NCBI RefSeq assembly: GCF_000701905.1
Contig: NZ_JNKC01000001.1
Coordinates: 124,001 to 188,000, forward strand
Direction: 5' to 3'
DNA: 64,000 bases
DNA from: Proteiniclasticum ruminis DSM 24773
GTDB taxonomy: Bacteria; Bacillota; Clostridia; Clostridiales; Clostridiaceae
Position 1 is the stretch's first letter. The number at the start of each line of letters is the position of its first letter. The translations under genes and the position numbers were made by a program. The notes beneath the pieces are model-generated. The model made no database searches. It was not told the DNA's origin and was given only the letters and a program-made list of their open reading frames with translations. Positions 41,773-50,955 of the stretch are shown piece by piece.

Positions 41773-41801
41773 TTGACTTGTTGTTATCAGAATGTTAATA
41801 T
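41773..41801 (+). promoter_or_regulatory. Promoter of the liv operon
   Basis: TTGACT and TAATAT with 17-base spacing, about 15-20 bases before the first structured element of the T-box leader. The remaining 41505-41772 stretch is A+T-rich and shows no gene. Confidence 0.8.
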
Positions 41802-41807
41802 CCTTAC

Positions 41808-42096
41808 AAGTTCACAAAAAAATCAATAATTTAAAAATATTGAGGAAGACTGCACTATAGAAATTGTCACAGAGAGTCGGGGATGCTGAAAGCCGATACA
41901 AACCTCTATAGCAGCTTATCACTTCTGAATTTCATTACCGAACAGTAAGCTTATTAAGTAATGACGCATACCAGCGTTAAAGGGTTAGGGTTTATTTGAA
42001 CCTGATGAGGCAGACTCTGCGAGGAATCTGCAAAAGTAAAGTGGTACCGTGCTAAAGCACCTTTATTATGTCAAAGGACATGATAGAGGTTTTTTT
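41808..42096 (+). promoter_or_regulatory. T-box leader controlling the liv operon
   Basis: A T-box riboswitch senses uncharged tRNA and allows read-through of a terminator. Stem I is marked by AGAGAG followed by TCGG/CCGA closing a loop with GATGCTGAAAG (41871-41896). The T-box motif AAGTGGTACCGTG lies at 42039-42051. The terminator (42059-42090) pairs ACCTTTATTATGTC with GACATGATAGAGGT and is followed by T. TGGT in the T-box fits a tRNA with an A discriminator, as in Ile, Leu and Val tRNAs. The specifier codon is not certain; ATC (Ile) at 41918-41920 is one candidate. Confidence 0.85.
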
Positions 42097-42128
42097 ATAC
42101 AATTTATTATGATTTCGGAGGGAAACAA

Positions 42129-43292
42129 ATGAAAAAAGAACTGAAGTTATTTACCGCATCGCTCTTATCCGTATTATTCTTATCCGGCTGTGCCGCCAGT
42201 GGATCATCCAGTGATGGCGACACCGTTAAACTAGGTCTTAACTATGAACTCTCTGGTAATGTATCCACCTATGGAACAAGCCTTGTGGAGGGAATCGAAT
42301 TTGCCGTGAAGGAAATCAACGCCAATGGCGGAGTCCTTGGAAAGCAAATTGAGCTGGTAAAAGCAGACAACAAGTCTTCAGGGGAAGAAGCTGCCAATGT
42401 CTCTTCCAGACTTGCCACCCGTGATAAGGTTGTAGCTATTCTGGGACCTGCCACTTCAGGTAATGTGAAATCAGCGCTGCCTGCCGCAGAAGAAAACAAA
42501 GTGCCACTCATCTCTGCCTCTTCTACCGCAGATGATGTGACACTGAATGCAGAAGGCGGTGTGCGACAGTATGTGTTTAAAACATGTTTCAGCGACTCCT
42601 TCCAGGGAGTTACTATGGCAAACTTCGCTGCGAAAGAACTGGGTCTATTGAAGGCCGCTGTATTAAGAGACAATACCTCCGATTACAGCCAAGGTCTCAC
42701 CGATGCTTTCAGCAATACCTATAGTGCCTTAGGTGGAGAGATTCTGATAGAAGAAGCTTACCAGGCGAAAGAAACTGATTTTAAATCACTGCTCACCAAC
42801 ATCAAAGCTGCAAATCCGGATGTCCTTTTTGTTCCAGGATATTATGAAGAAGTAGGTCTGATCATCAAACAAGCTCGAGAATTGGGTCTTGATGTGCCTG
42901 TGCTTGGCGCAGATGGTTTTGACTCACCAAAGCTTGTTGAAATTGCTGGTGCAGAGAACTTAAATGGAACCTATTATTCAAACCATTACTCTTCTAGTGA
43001 CACCTCTCCAGAAGTCGTAACATTCAAGAATGCCTTCAACAAAGAATTCAGCAAAGATCCTGATGCATTCAATGCCCTTGGATATGACATGGCCTATATG
43101 GTAGCAGATGCACTGGAAAGAGCTGGAGAGGCAGACCGTGAGAAACTTACAGCTGCTTTGGCTTCTACAAAGGACTTCAAAGGCATCACTGGTACACTCA
43201 GCATGGATGAGTTCCATAACCCAATCAAAGCAGTTACAATCCTTGAAGTCAAAGATGGCGTCCCAACCTATTTGATGAAACAGGAACCATAA
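42129..43292 (+). CDS. livJ: Branched-chain amino acid ABC transporter, binding lipoprotein
   Basis: The extracellular receptor for the importer encoded downstream. The 387-residue protein has a lipoprotein signal with lipobox LSGC (lipid-modified Cys21). The mature part is a Peripla_BP_6 domain: VKLGLNYELSGNVSTYGTSL near 33, KEINANGGVLGKQIELV near 62, LGPATSGNVKSALPA near 100, ISASSTADD near 125, and GYYEEVGLIIKQAR near 237. Specificity for Leu/Ile/Val is inferred from the family and the T-box. GGAGGG precedes the ATG. Confidence 0.95.
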   Translation: MKKELKLFTASLLSVLFLSGCAASGSSSDGDTVKLGLNYELSGNVSTYGTSLVEGIEFAVKEINANGGVLGKQIELVKADNKSSGEEAANVSSRLATRDKVVAILGPATSGNVKSALPAAEENKVPLISASSTADDVTLNAEGGVRQYVFKTCFSDSFQGVTMANFAAKELGLLKAAVLRDNTSDYSQGLTDAFSNTYSALGGEILIEEAYQAKETDFKSLLTNIKAANPDVLFVPGYYEEVGLIIKQARELGLDVPVLGADGFDSPKLVEIAGAENLNGTYYSNHYSSSDTSPEVVTFKNAFNKEFSKDPDAFNALGYDMAYMVADALERAGEADREKLTAALASTKDFKGITGTLSMDEFHNPIKAVTILEVKDGVPTYLMKQEP

Positions 43293-43301
43293 AAAACATT
43301 C

Positions 43302-43337
43302 AGATGCTGAAGCTGCCTTTTTAGGCAGCTTGCGTCT
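43302..43337 (+). terminator. Hairpin between livJ and livH
   Basis: A long stem: AAGCTGCC with GGCAGCTT inside, extended by AGATGC with GCGTCT after a two-base bulge, then TTTT. It is well placed to make livJ mRNA more abundant than the permease mRNA through partial termination or 3' end protection. Confidence 0.65.
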
Positions 43338-43358
43338 TTTCACTAAGGGGGAAATATT

Positions 43359-44243
43359 TTGGAACAATTACTACAACAGGCAGTCAACGGCATTTCTCTT
43401 GGCAGTATCTATGCGCTCATCGCATTAGGATACACCATGGTCTATGGAGTCATCAACCTGATCAACTTCGCTCATGGTGAAGTGCTCATGGTCGGCGCGT
43501 ATATCGGCCTCTATCTCACCAGTGTATTGGGTCTTCCCTTTTTGCCAGCTCTTCTATTGGCAATGGTCTTAAGTGGTGTGCTGGGTATGGTCATTGAAAA
43601 GGTTGCCTACAAACCATTGCGAAACGGAACAAGGATTTCAGCACTCATTACAGCCATTGCTGTATCCCTGTTTATGCAGTATGGCATGATGTATTTTGTG
43701 GGTCCTGAAAGCAGAACCTATAAAGATCTCCTCCCATCGAAGCAAATCGATCTTTTCTCCACAGGAGCCCTTATTGATATCAAGAGTTTTTACATCATCT
43801 TCATCACCCTCATCATGATGCTTTTGCTGATGTACCTGACGAAGTTCACAAAGATGGGAAAATCCATGCGTGCTCTATCTCAGGATCGGGATGCAGCTGA
43901 ACTGATGGGCATTAATGTGAACCAGACCATTTCCTACACTTTTTTCATCGGTTCCTCTCTGGCAGGAGCTGCCGGTGTTCTCATTGGTGTATATTACAGT
44001 ACCATCAATCCCCTCATGGGAGCCACTCCTGGGCTGAAAGCCTTTGTATCTGCTGTAATCGGCGGAATCGGCATTATTCCTGGAGCGGTATTTGGAGGTT
44101 TTTTCCTCGGTATTGTTGAGACGGCAGTGAGCGCTTTCGGAGGTTCCTTGTACAAGGATGCTGTGGCTTTCTTCATTCTTATTGTTTTCTTGTTGGTAAA
44201 ACCCTCAGGGCTTCTTGGCAAAAACACACAAGAGAAAGTATAG
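43359..44243 (+). CDS. livH: Branched-chain amino acid ABC transporter permease LivH
   Basis: One of two membrane subunits. The 294-residue hydrophobic protein has about eight membrane segments and the LivH-type start VNGISLGSIYALIALGYTMVYG, then LINFAHGEVLMVGAY. The coupling region ALSQDRDAAELMGINVN near residue 173 matches the EAA loop that contacts the ATPases. The C-terminus shows GLKAFVSAVIGGIGIIPGAV. The start codon is TTG at 43359, with AAGGGGG 7 bases upstream; no ATG fits. Confidence 0.96.
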   Translation: MEQLLQQAVNGISLGSIYALIALGYTMVYGVINLINFAHGEVLMVGAYIGLYLTSVLGLPFLPALLLAMVLSGVLGMVIEKVAYKPLRNGTRISALITAIAVSLFMQYGMMYFVGPESRTYKDLLPSKQIDLFSTGALIDIKSFYIIFITLIMMLLLMYLTKFTKMGKSMRALSQDRDAAELMGINVNQTISYTFFIGSSLAGAAGVLIGVYYSTINPLMGATPGLKAFVSAVIGGIGIIPGAVFGGFFLGIVETAVSAFGGSLYKDAVAFFILIVFLLVKPSGLLGKNTQEKV

Positions 44244-44251
44244 GTGATAAC

Positions 44252-45175
44252 ATGAGAAAAATTATGACGAAAAAAAATATGGTCACAGCAGCATTCATAG
44301 CCGCAGGATATCTTCTGGTGGATCTTTTGATGAAAGCAGGAATCATTGACTCCTATATTTTCCTGAACCTTGTCAGTATTGGACTCAACATCATCCTTGC
44401 GGTGAGTTTGAACCTCATCACAGGATTCACAGGTCAGTTCTCACTGGGCCATGCTGCATTCATGTCTATAGGTGCCTACGCATCTGGAATTCTTACTGTA
44501 AAGTTTGACTTGCCTTTTTCCCTGGGAATCCTTGGAGCAGCTTTATCAGCAGCTGCGGCAGGACTTTTCATCGGCATACCAACTCTACGGCTGAAAGGCG
44601 ACTATCTGGCCATCGCCACTCTAGGATTCGGAGAAATTGTGCGTATTGTGGGACTAAATTCAAAATATATCGGAGGTGCCATGGGTCTCAATGACATCCC
44701 AAGGTATACCAACTGGCCCTGGCTCTACAGTATGGTTCTTTTCACCATCCTTGTGATTCACAACTTCATCCATTCCTATCACGGCCGTGCTGTCCTCTCG
44801 ATCAAAGAAGATGAACTGGCATCCACTGCCATGGGCGTTCCGGTAAGCCGTTATAAGATTCTTGTATTTTCCATGGGTGCTTTCTTCGCAGGCATTGCTG
44901 GAGCACTTTACGCAAATTATTTCTATTTCATCAGACCCGACTCTTTTGGCTTTATGAAGTCTATTGATATTCTCGTCATTGTTGTATTAGGGGGTCTTGG
45001 CAGCATCAAAGGCTCCGTGATCAGCGCTGTGGTTTTATCACTTCTTTCCTTGTCCTTACAAGGAATCCCAGAACTCAGAATGGTGATATATGCCGTGATT
45101 CTGTTTATTATGATGGTGTACAAACCTCAGAACATCCTGAAAAATCTGTTTCGAAAAGTATGGAAGGAGGCATAA
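44252..45175 (+). CDS. livM: Branched-chain amino acid ABC transporter permease LivM
   Basis: The second membrane subunit, 307 residues, with about nine hydrophobic segments. Family landmarks are LNLITGFTGQFSLGHAAFMS near residue 53, RLKGDYLAIATLGFGEIVR near 110, and the EAA-like SIKEDELASTAMGVPVSRYK near 181. AGGTGAT precedes the ATG, 8 bases after livH. The cytosolic domain sometimes fused at the N-terminus of LivM is absent. Confidence 0.96.
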   Translation: MRKIMTKKNMVTAAFIAAGYLLVDLLMKAGIIDSYIFLNLVSIGLNIILAVSLNLITGFTGQFSLGHAAFMSIGAYASGILTVKFDLPFSLGILGAALSAAAAGLFIGIPTLRLKGDYLAIATLGFGEIVRIVGLNSKYIGGAMGLNDIPRYTNWPWLYSMVLFTILVIHNFIHSYHGRAVLSIKEDELASTAMGVPVSRYKILVFSMGAFFAGIAGALYANYFYFIRPDSFGFMKSIDILVIVVLGGLGSIKGSVISAVVLSLLSLSLQGIPELRMVIYAVILFIMMVYKPQNILKNLFRKVWKEA

Positions 45176-45176
45176 A

Positions 45177-45956
45177 ATGAAAATTTTGGAAGTACAAGGT
45201 CTTACAAAAGAATTTGGCGGCATCAAGGCCGTAAAGGATGTGAACCTTTCCGTCCGAAAAGACAGCATTACTGGAATCATCGGGCCGAATGGTGCAGGAA
45301 AAACCACTTTTTTCAATCTGCTTACAGGAATCTACACCCCCTCCTCCGGAAAGATTATATATCATCTGAAGGATACTGTTACCGGGAAATCCATCCAACC
45401 ACAGAAGATGCCTTCTCACGGGATTGCAAGGACATTTCAGAACATCAGACTTTTTAAGGAGATGACAGTTCTCGAGAATGTTCTTCTTGGCAACCATCCC
45501 AACTTGAACTACAGTGTTTTTTCTGCCCTCTTCAGGCTTACTCCTTTTTTCACGGGTGAAGAAAAAGCTGTAGAAGAAGCAATGGCTCTTCTTAAAATTT
45601 TCAACTTGGCAGACAAATGTGATGAAAAAGCTAAAAATCTTCCCTATGGAGATCAGAGAAGACTGGAAATCGCACGTGCCATGGCTTCAAAACCAAGTCT
45701 TTTGCTTCTAGACGAACCTGCTGCAGGCATGAACCCTCAAGAAACAAAAGAACTCACCGAGCTCATCAAATGGGTGAAGGAAACCTTCCAGCTCTCTGTC
45801 ATCCTCATAGAGCATGACATGTCACTTGTGATGAATCTTTGTGATGATCTGTTTGTTTTTGACTATGGGAATCTCATTGCTCAAGGGACACCTGCTGAAA
45901 TACAGGTCCATCCTGAAGTGATCAAAGCCTATCTTGGAGGTGAGAATATTGCTTAA
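45177..45956 (+). CDS. livG: Branched-chain amino acid ABC transporter ATPase LivG
   Basis: An ATP-binding subunit of 259 residues. Walker A is GPNGAGKTT near residue 37, the LivG-type segment GIARTFQNIRLFKEMTVLEN lies near 83, and the signature is degenerate (LPYGDQRRLEIARAMAS, near 155) as is normal in LivG. Walker B/D-loop is LLLLDEPAAGMNPQE. AAGGAGG precedes the ATG. It overlaps livF by 8 bases. Confidence 0.96.
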   Translation: MKILEVQGLTKEFGGIKAVKDVNLSVRKDSITGIIGPNGAGKTTFFNLLTGIYTPSSGKIIYHLKDTVTGKSIQPQKMPSHGIARTFQNIRLFKEMTVLENVLLGNHPNLNYSVFSALFRLTPFFTGEEKAVEEAMALLKIFNLADKCDEKAKNLPYGDQRRLEIARAMASKPSLLLLDEPAAGMNPQETKELTELIKWVKETFQLSVILIEHDMSLVMNLCDDLFVFDYGNLIAQGTPAEIQVHPEVIKAYLGGENIA

Positions 45957-46653
45957 GCTGGAAAATCTTTCTGTGCATTATGGTGCCATAGAAGCACTGA
46001 AAAATCTGTCTCTTGAAGTCCACAAAGGAGAAATCGTTTCTCTCATCGGTGCCAACGGTGCAGGGAAAACCACTACTCTTCGGACCATATCCGGCCTCGA
46101 AAAAAAGACGTCCGGAAATATCCTCCTTCTGGGCGAAGATCTTTCCAAAGTATCTTCCTCTGCCATCGTTCGAAAGGGCATCTCCCATATCCCTGAGGGA
46201 AGACGTGTCTTCCCTAAAATGACCGTGGAAGAAAACCTGGAACTGGGAGCCATCACACGAAAAGATAAAATTCAGGTTCAAAAGGATTTTGAAAAAGCTT
46301 ATCTGCTGTTTCCAAGACTTCGCGAAAGAAAACACCAGATAGCAGGAACTCTTTCAGGCGGAGAACAGCAGATGCTCGCCATCGCAAGAGGCCTCCTCTC
46401 AAAACCTCAGCTGCTCATTCTGGACGAACCATCCATGGGTCTCGCCCCAATCATTGTTCATGAGATCTTCGAGATTATCAAAAATATCAATGAGGAAGGC
46501 ACCACCATTCTTTTGGTAGAACAAAATGCAAATCTTGCGCTAAAAATATCCAAACGAAGCTATATCATAAAAACTGGCACCGTAGAGACGGAAGGGTTTT
46601 CTAAAGATCTTCTGGCTATGGATGAAATCCGGAAAGCATACTTGGGCGGATAA
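45949..46653 (+). CDS. livF: Branched-chain amino acid ABC transporter ATPase LivF
   Basis: The second ATP-binding subunit, 234 residues from the TTG at 45949. Upstream in-frame TTG and GTG codons exist, but GGAGGTG is correctly spaced only for 45949, and the resulting M-LKLENLSVHYGAIEAL matches the usual LivF start. Walker A is GANGAGKTTTL near 35, HIPEGRRVFPKMTVEENL near 83, signature LSGGEQQMLAIARGL near 135, and Walker B LLILDEPSMGLAP. A strong terminator follows. Confidence 0.96.
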   Translation: MLKLENLSVHYGAIEALKNLSLEVHKGEIVSLIGANGAGKTTTLRTISGLEKKTSGNILLLGEDLSKVSSSAIVRKGISHIPEGRRVFPKMTVEENLELGAITRKDKIQVQKDFEKAYLLFPRLRERKHQIAGTLSGGEQQMLAIARGLLSKPQLLILDEPSMGLAPIIVHEIFEIIKNINEEGTTILLVEQNANLALKISKRSYIIKTGTVETEGFSKDLLAMDEIRKAYLGG

Positions 46654-46654
46654 A

Positions 46655-46692
46655 AAACACCCTCTGATTGATTTTCAATCAGAGGGTGTTTT
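46655..46692. terminator. Strong terminator between livF and coaBC
   Basis: AAAACACCCTCTGATTG pairs perfectly with CAATCAGAGGGTGTTTT around a short loop. With T-rich tracts on both sides it can serve the convergent coaBC gene as well. Confidence 0.92.
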
Positions 46693-46752
46693 AATATAAA
46701 GCATATACTTTCATCTGTATGCTGCCATGAGGCTTTCCAGCTCCACGGATAT

Positions 46753-47934
46753 TTAGTGAAACAGTTTTTGAACCTCATCGAGAATCTGATCGGCGGTCTC
46801 TCTTTTGGATAGTTTTCCCAATGGGATAATATCGCCAGATTTATGGTAAAGGGTCACCTCATTCTGATCTTCTCCAAATACTTTTCCATGAGAAATATCA
46901 TTGGCGCAGATAAGATCCAGATTCTTCTTCTTCAGTTTTTCCAGAGCATTCTTTTCTATATCTTCAGATTCCGCTGCAAATCCAACAAGAATCTGCTGAG
47001 CTTTCTGCTCTCCTAGACTCTTCAGAATATCAAGATCCTTGATAAGTTCAAGATGAAGCGTTTCTCCAGATTTTTTGATCTTTTCTGTAGCGTATTGCTT
47101 CACTTTGTAATCTGAGACCGCTGCCGCCATAATCACAGCATCAGCACCAGAAAACCTTTCCTGAAGAGCCTTGGCCATGGCTTCATTTGTCAGTGCTTTT
47201 ATAGACTGAACTCCTCGGGGCAGCTCCTCAGTCACATGACCATGGATCAGAGTGACTTCCGCTCCTCTTTCAAGAAGGGCCTCTGCTATTGCAATCCCCA
47301 TTTTCCCAGAGGATCTGTTTGTAAGAACTCTCACAGGGTCCAGTGGCGCTTCTGTGCCGCCTGCGGTCACCAGCACACGTTTCCCAGCGAAATCTTTCCT
47401 TGGATACAGCAGCGCCATGATTTCCATGAAAATATCCTGAACCAATGCGAGTTTTCCTTCTCCCACATCACCGCATGCGAGCCTTCCCTGACCTGGACTG
47501 ACAAAAGTGTAGCCCAGAGATTTCAGTTTGTTCATATTTTCAACAACCATAGGATTGCTGTACATATTTGTATTCATTGCTGGTGCAATCAGAACCTTTG
47601 CCCGGGTAGCCATGACAGATGTGGAAATAAAATCATCTGAAATGCCATGGGCCAGTTTACCGATGATATTCGCTGTAGCGGGAACCACAGCAAACACATC
47701 TGCTTTTTTTGCTAAAGAAATATGAGCAATTTCATATGCCTTTGGTTCATCAAACATATCTGTGATGACTGGATTCTGACTGAGACTCTGAAAAGACAGA
47801 GGTGTGACAAACTCCTGTGCGGATTTTGTCATCGCCACATCCACATTGATGTTTTGCTTACGAAGCAAAGAGACCAGCTCCAATGCTTTATAAGCGGCGA
47901 TACCACCAGTTACACCCACCACTACATTTTTCAT
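46753..47934 (-). CDS. coaBC: Bifunctional phosphopantothenoylcysteine decarboxylase/synthetase CoaBC
   Basis: Catalyses two successive CoA steps. The 393-residue protein has an N-terminal flavin decarboxylase (CoaC) domain with VGVTGGIAAYKAL, the active His in YEIAHISLA near residue 71, PAMNTNMYSNP near 117, and GRLACGDVGEGK near 153 (active Cys). A CoaB synthetase domain follows from about 185 (VLVTAGGTEAPLDPVRVLTN, then AAAVSDY and K near 290). coaD at 22055-22570 supplies the following step. Confidence 0.97.
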   Translation of the reverse strand: MKNVVVGVTGGIAAYKALELVSLLRKQNINVDVAMTKSAQEFVTPLSFQSLSQNPVITDMFDEPKAYEIAHISLAKKADVFAVVPATANIIGKLAHGISDDFISTSVMATRAKVLIAPAMNTNMYSNPMVVENMNKLKSLGYTFVSPGQGRLACGDVGEGKLALVQDIFMEIMALLYPRKDFAGKRVLVTAGGTEAPLDPVRVLTNRSSGKMGIAIAEALLERGAEVTLIHGHVTEELPRGVQSIKALTNEAMAKALQERFSGADAVIMAAAVSDYKVKQYATEKIKKSGETLHLELIKDLDILKSLGEQKAQQILVGFAAESEDIEKNALEKLKKKNLDLICANDISHGKVFGEDQNEVTLYHKSGDIIPLGKLSKRETADQILDEVQKLFH

Positions 47935-47936
47935 GA

Positions 47937-48152
47937 CTATTTCACACCGTCTTTAAGGGTTTCATATTCTATCAGTCCCGCATTGACTTCATTGACAGCC
48001 ACAGTAAGGGGATTCACGCTGGTCACAGGAATCAGTGGTTCCTGTCCATCGATGATCTGTCTTGCTCTTTTGGATGTTAGGGTGACAAGTCTATACCTGT
48101 TCTCCACCTTTTCCAGCAGTTCTGTTACGGATGGTTCAATTAATGAGCTCAT
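47937..48152 (-). CDS. rpoZ: RNA polymerase omega subunit
   Basis: A 71-residue omega subunit with the family core PSVTELLEKVENRYRLVTLT and SKRARQIIDG near residue 27. It helps fold and stabilise RNA polymerase. The position between gmk and coaBC is the conserved one, and GGAGGAAG lies upstream of the ATG. Confidence 0.95.
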   Translation of the reverse strand: MSSLIEPSVTELLEKVENRYRLVTLTSKRARQIIDGQEPLIPVTSVNPLTVAVNEVNAGLIEYETLKDGVK

Positions 48153-48766
48153 TATAATTCTTCCTCCTTTAAGGTTAAAATTTCATTGGTTACTCGGGTA
48201 ACTCGGCAACGTTCTGCGCGAACAATGCACATGAGGTCGCTGTATGCCTGTTCCACCGTGTGATTGGTGATGGCATAGTTGTACTTGGAAACATAGTTGA
48301 TCTCGTTGTAGGCAGACTTGAACCTTGTAAGCAAAGAATCAGGAGTTTCGCTGCCTCTTCCGATGATTCTCTTTTTCAGTTCATTCATGGAAGGGGGCAG
48401 GATAAAAATAAAAATTCCTTCTGATGTGTTTTCCTGAACATTCAGTGCTCCCTGAATATCAATCTCAAGAATGACATCAAATCCTTCTGCCAGCTTCTCC
48501 TCCACTTCTTTTCTTGGTGTTCCGTAATAATTGCCATATACCTCAGCATATTCAAGAAAAGCATCCTCTTCAATTCTCTTTAGAAATTCTTCCTTGGAGA
48601 CAAAGAAATAGCTCTCCCCATGCACTTCCCCTACACGCGGTGCCCGTGTCGTCATGGACACAGAATTCCATACATGATTCTGACAGTGCTTTTTATATGC
48701 GTCACAAACAGTGCCTTTCCCTGCACCTGAGGGTCCTGATATCACCAGGAGAAGTCCTCTACTCAT
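48152..48766 (-). CDS. gmk: Guanylate kinase
   Basis: Phosphorylates GMP to GDP. The 204-residue protein has P-loop [14 protein letters not shown] near residue 9, [21 protein letters not shown] near 36 (GMP-binding), [10 protein letters not shown] near 81, and [12 protein letters not shown] near 98. The ATG is used; an in-frame TTG directly before it adds one residue. It overlaps remA at the start and rpoZ by one base at the end. Confidence 0.97.
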   Translation of the reverse strand: MSRGLLLVISGPSGAGKGTVCDAYKKHCQNHVWNSVSMTTRAPRVGEVHGESYFFVSKEEFLKRIEEDAFLEYAEVYGNYYGTPRKEVEEKLAEGFDVILEIDIQGALNVQENTSEGIFIFILPPSMNELKKRIIGRGSETPDSLLTRFKSAYNEINYVSKYNYAITNHTVEQAYSDLMCIVRAERCRVTRVTNEILTLKEEEL

Positions 48767-49034
48767 CAATACCTACCTCATCAATCACGTCTTCTTTGGT
48801 TTCAAGTCTATGGGCGACAGTCTCTGGTTGAACAGCAGACAGGATAATATGGTCTGAATCCGTCACAATCACTGCTCTGGTTCTTCTGCCGTAGGTTGCA
48901 TCAATCAGCATCCCACGTTCTCTGGCTTCCTGAATGATTCTTTTGATTGGTGCTGATTCTGGTGATACAATGGCAACAATTTTATTGGCAGAAACGATAT
49001 TCCCAAAACCAATATTCACTAAGCGGATGTTCAT
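48759..49034 (-). CDS. remA: Extracellular matrix regulator RemA-like protein (DUF370)
   Basis: A 91-residue DUF370 protein. In Bacillus RemA is a DNA-binding activator of biofilm matrix and osmoprotection genes. Family features seen are [33 protein letters not shown] near 20 and [19 protein letters not shown] near 49. The yicC-remA-gmk-rpoZ order is standard. The ATG giving MNIRLV has AGAGGTGAG upstream; an earlier start adds six residues. Confidence 0.95.
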   Translation of the reverse strand: MNIRLVNIGFGNIVSANKIVAIVSPESAPIKRIIQEARERGMLIDATYGRRTRAVIVTDSDHIILSAVQPETVAHRLETKEDVIDEVGIDE

Positions 49035-49044
49035 TTTCTCACCT

Positions 49045-49923
49045 CTATTCAATATTTTGCATTTGTTCTCTTATTTTCTCAATCTCATTTTTGATGGAAA
49101 GAACGACATTGGTTATCTCAATATCAACAGACTTAGATGCCATGGTGTTTGCTTCCCGATTCATCTCCTGGGCAAGGAAATCCAGTTTTCTACCCACGGG
49201 CTCCTCTTCCTTGAGAAAGTTCTCCAGCTGCTCCATATGAGAAGAAAGCCTTGTCAGCTCTTCATCAATACTCGCCTTGTCGGTATACATGGCAACTTCC
49301 AACGCCAATCTTGATTCATCCACCGGCACTTTTTCCAGAAGCTCTTCAATTCTCTTTTCCAGTCTTTCCTTGTAAAGAGGAATCACCAGCTTGTCTCGCT
49401 CCCTGATTTTATCCACCAGAGCAATGATGCCTTCTTTCTTCTGCAGCATATCATTTTTCAGAGATGTGCCCTCAGCTTTTTTCATTTCCAGCATCTTTAG
49501 TGAGGCCTCCCTCACTGCTTCTTCAAGAAGCGCCCAGATTTCCTCTATATTCTCTTCTTTTTCCTCTGTAAAGATCACATCCGGAAATCTGGAGACCAGT
49601 GAAACAGAGATATCATCTTTTAGGGAGAAGGAATCCTTAATGGAGTTCAGCGCATCCACATACCCCTTCGCCAGATGAAGATTGGTCTGAACCGCCAAAT
49701 CTTCTTTAGCATAATTTCTGTAGGTGATAAACACATCCAGCTTACCTCTGGAAATCACCTTTGAGATCTCTTTTCGGACTCTATCCTCAAGAGACATCAG
49801 ACTCTTGGGCATACGGATAGAAAAATCAAGGTATCTGTGATTCACACCTCTCATTTCCACCAGAAAACTTCTCTTCTCGTCTTCGGCCATTCCTCTGCCA
49901 AACCCTGTCATACTCTTTATCAT
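49045..49923 (-). CDS. yicC: YicC-type endoribonuclease
   Basis: YicC-family proteins are endoribonucleases acting on selected RNAs. The 292-residue product has [11 protein letters not shown] at the N-terminus, [17 protein letters not shown] near residue 24, and the C-terminal DUF1732 segment ending with [20 protein letters not shown] near 242. GGAGGTG precedes the ATG. It is the first gene of the yicC-remA-gmk-rpoZ-coaBC unit. Confidence 0.95.
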   Translation of the reverse strand: MIKSMTGFGRGMAEDEKRSFLVEMRGVNHRYLDFSIRMPKSLMSLEDRVRKEISKVISRGKLDVFITYRNYAKEDLAVQTNLHLAKGYVDALNSIKDSFSLKDDISVSLVSRFPDVIFTEEKEENIEEIWALLEEAVREASLKMLEMKKAEGTSLKNDMLQKKEGIIALVDKIRERDKLVIPLYKERLEKRIEELLEKVPVDESRLALEVAMYTDKASIDEELTRLSSHMEQLENFLKEEEPVGRKLDFLAQEMNREANTMASKSVDIEITNVVLSIKNEIEKIREQMQNIE

Positions 49924-49947
49924 AGCACACCTCCAAACATCATAGGT

Positions 49948-50955
49948 CTAACTGCTCCACTCACTGTCTTCCATATATAGGTCTTTTTCAAACCAGTCCC
50001 TCACATCTTCTCTTCTTTCATACAGGGACAACGCTACCATGAGTTTGATTCTTGCTTTTTGTCCGGGGAGTGAATCCCCGAAGATGACGCCCATGGTTCT
50101 CAGATGTTTACCTCCACCTTCATAACCATAACTTCCATATACTCTCCCTTCATAGCATCTGGATACAATAACCACATGGATCCCTTTAGAGAGCGCATAC
50201 CGAATTCCTTCCACCATCTGGGGAGGCACATTGCCACGTCCAAAGGCTTCAATGACAATTCCTTTCATTCCCTGGTCTGTGAGAAACTTCAGATAGGAGG
50301 AGTCCATACCTGCTGCGGTTTTCACCAGAGCCACTGCCGTTTCCAGCGTATCTATGTGTTCCACCTGTCTTACATCATTGCTTCTGTAATAAATGACTCT
50401 ATTGTTGTCTACAATCCCAAGAGGTCCAAATGAGGGAGTTCGGAATGCATTAAGGGAGAGGGAGTTTGTTTTGGTGACTTCTTGTGCCGCATTGAGTTCG
50501 CCATTGAGACACACAAGCACACCACGCCCTCTGGACTCTTTGGAAGAAGCGGTGACAATGGATTGTGCGAGGTTAGATGGACCATCATACCCCAGTTCCG
50601 ATCCGGAACGCATCGCGCCGGTAAAGACAATGGGCATTTCAGTATCAATGGTCAGATCAAAGAGAAATGCTGTTTCTTCTAATGTATCGGTTCCATGGGT
50701 AATCACAACGCCATCCGGATTATCCTCTTCCATGACCCTCAAAGTGAAAGACCTCAACTCCATCATCTTCTCCATGGTCATATGAGGACTGGGAAATGAA
50801 CTGAAATTATAGGACTTGACTTCCGCATGTTTCTCAATGCCAGTGACCATATGCATGATTTCCTCCCCAGTAAGGGAAGGAACTGCTGCTTTGATTTTTG
50901 GATCTACTTTCATGGAGATTGTGCCGCCGTTGAATATCACTACAATTTTCTTCAT
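49948..50955 (-). CDS. ansA: L-asparaginase
   Basis: Hydrolyses asparagine to aspartate and ammonia. The 335-residue protein has the first threonine motif FNGGTIS near residue 8 and the second VITHGTDTLEETAFL near 83, followed by GAMRSGSELGYDGPSNL near 113. No signal peptide is seen, so it is cytoplasmic. Its ATG overlaps the end of the methyltransferase gene by four bases. It is not an obvious part of the neighbouring pathways. Confidence 0.94.
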   Translation of the reverse strand: MKKIVVIFNGGTISMKVDPKIKAAVPSLTGEEIMHMVTGIEKHAEVKSYNFSSFPSPHMTMEKMMELRSFTLRVMEEDNPDGVVITHGTDTLEETAFLFDLTIDTEMPIVFTGAMRSGSELGYDGPSNLAQSIVTASSKESRGRGVLVCLNGELNAAQEVTKTNSLSLNAFRTPSFGPLGIVDNNRVIYYRSNDVRQVEHIDTLETAVALVKTAAGMDSSYLKFLTDQGMKGIVIEAFGRGNVPPQMVEGIRYALSKGIHVVIVSRCYEGRVYGSYGYEGGGKHLRTMGVIFGDSLPGQKARIKLMVALSLYERREDVRDWFEKDLYMEDSEWSS

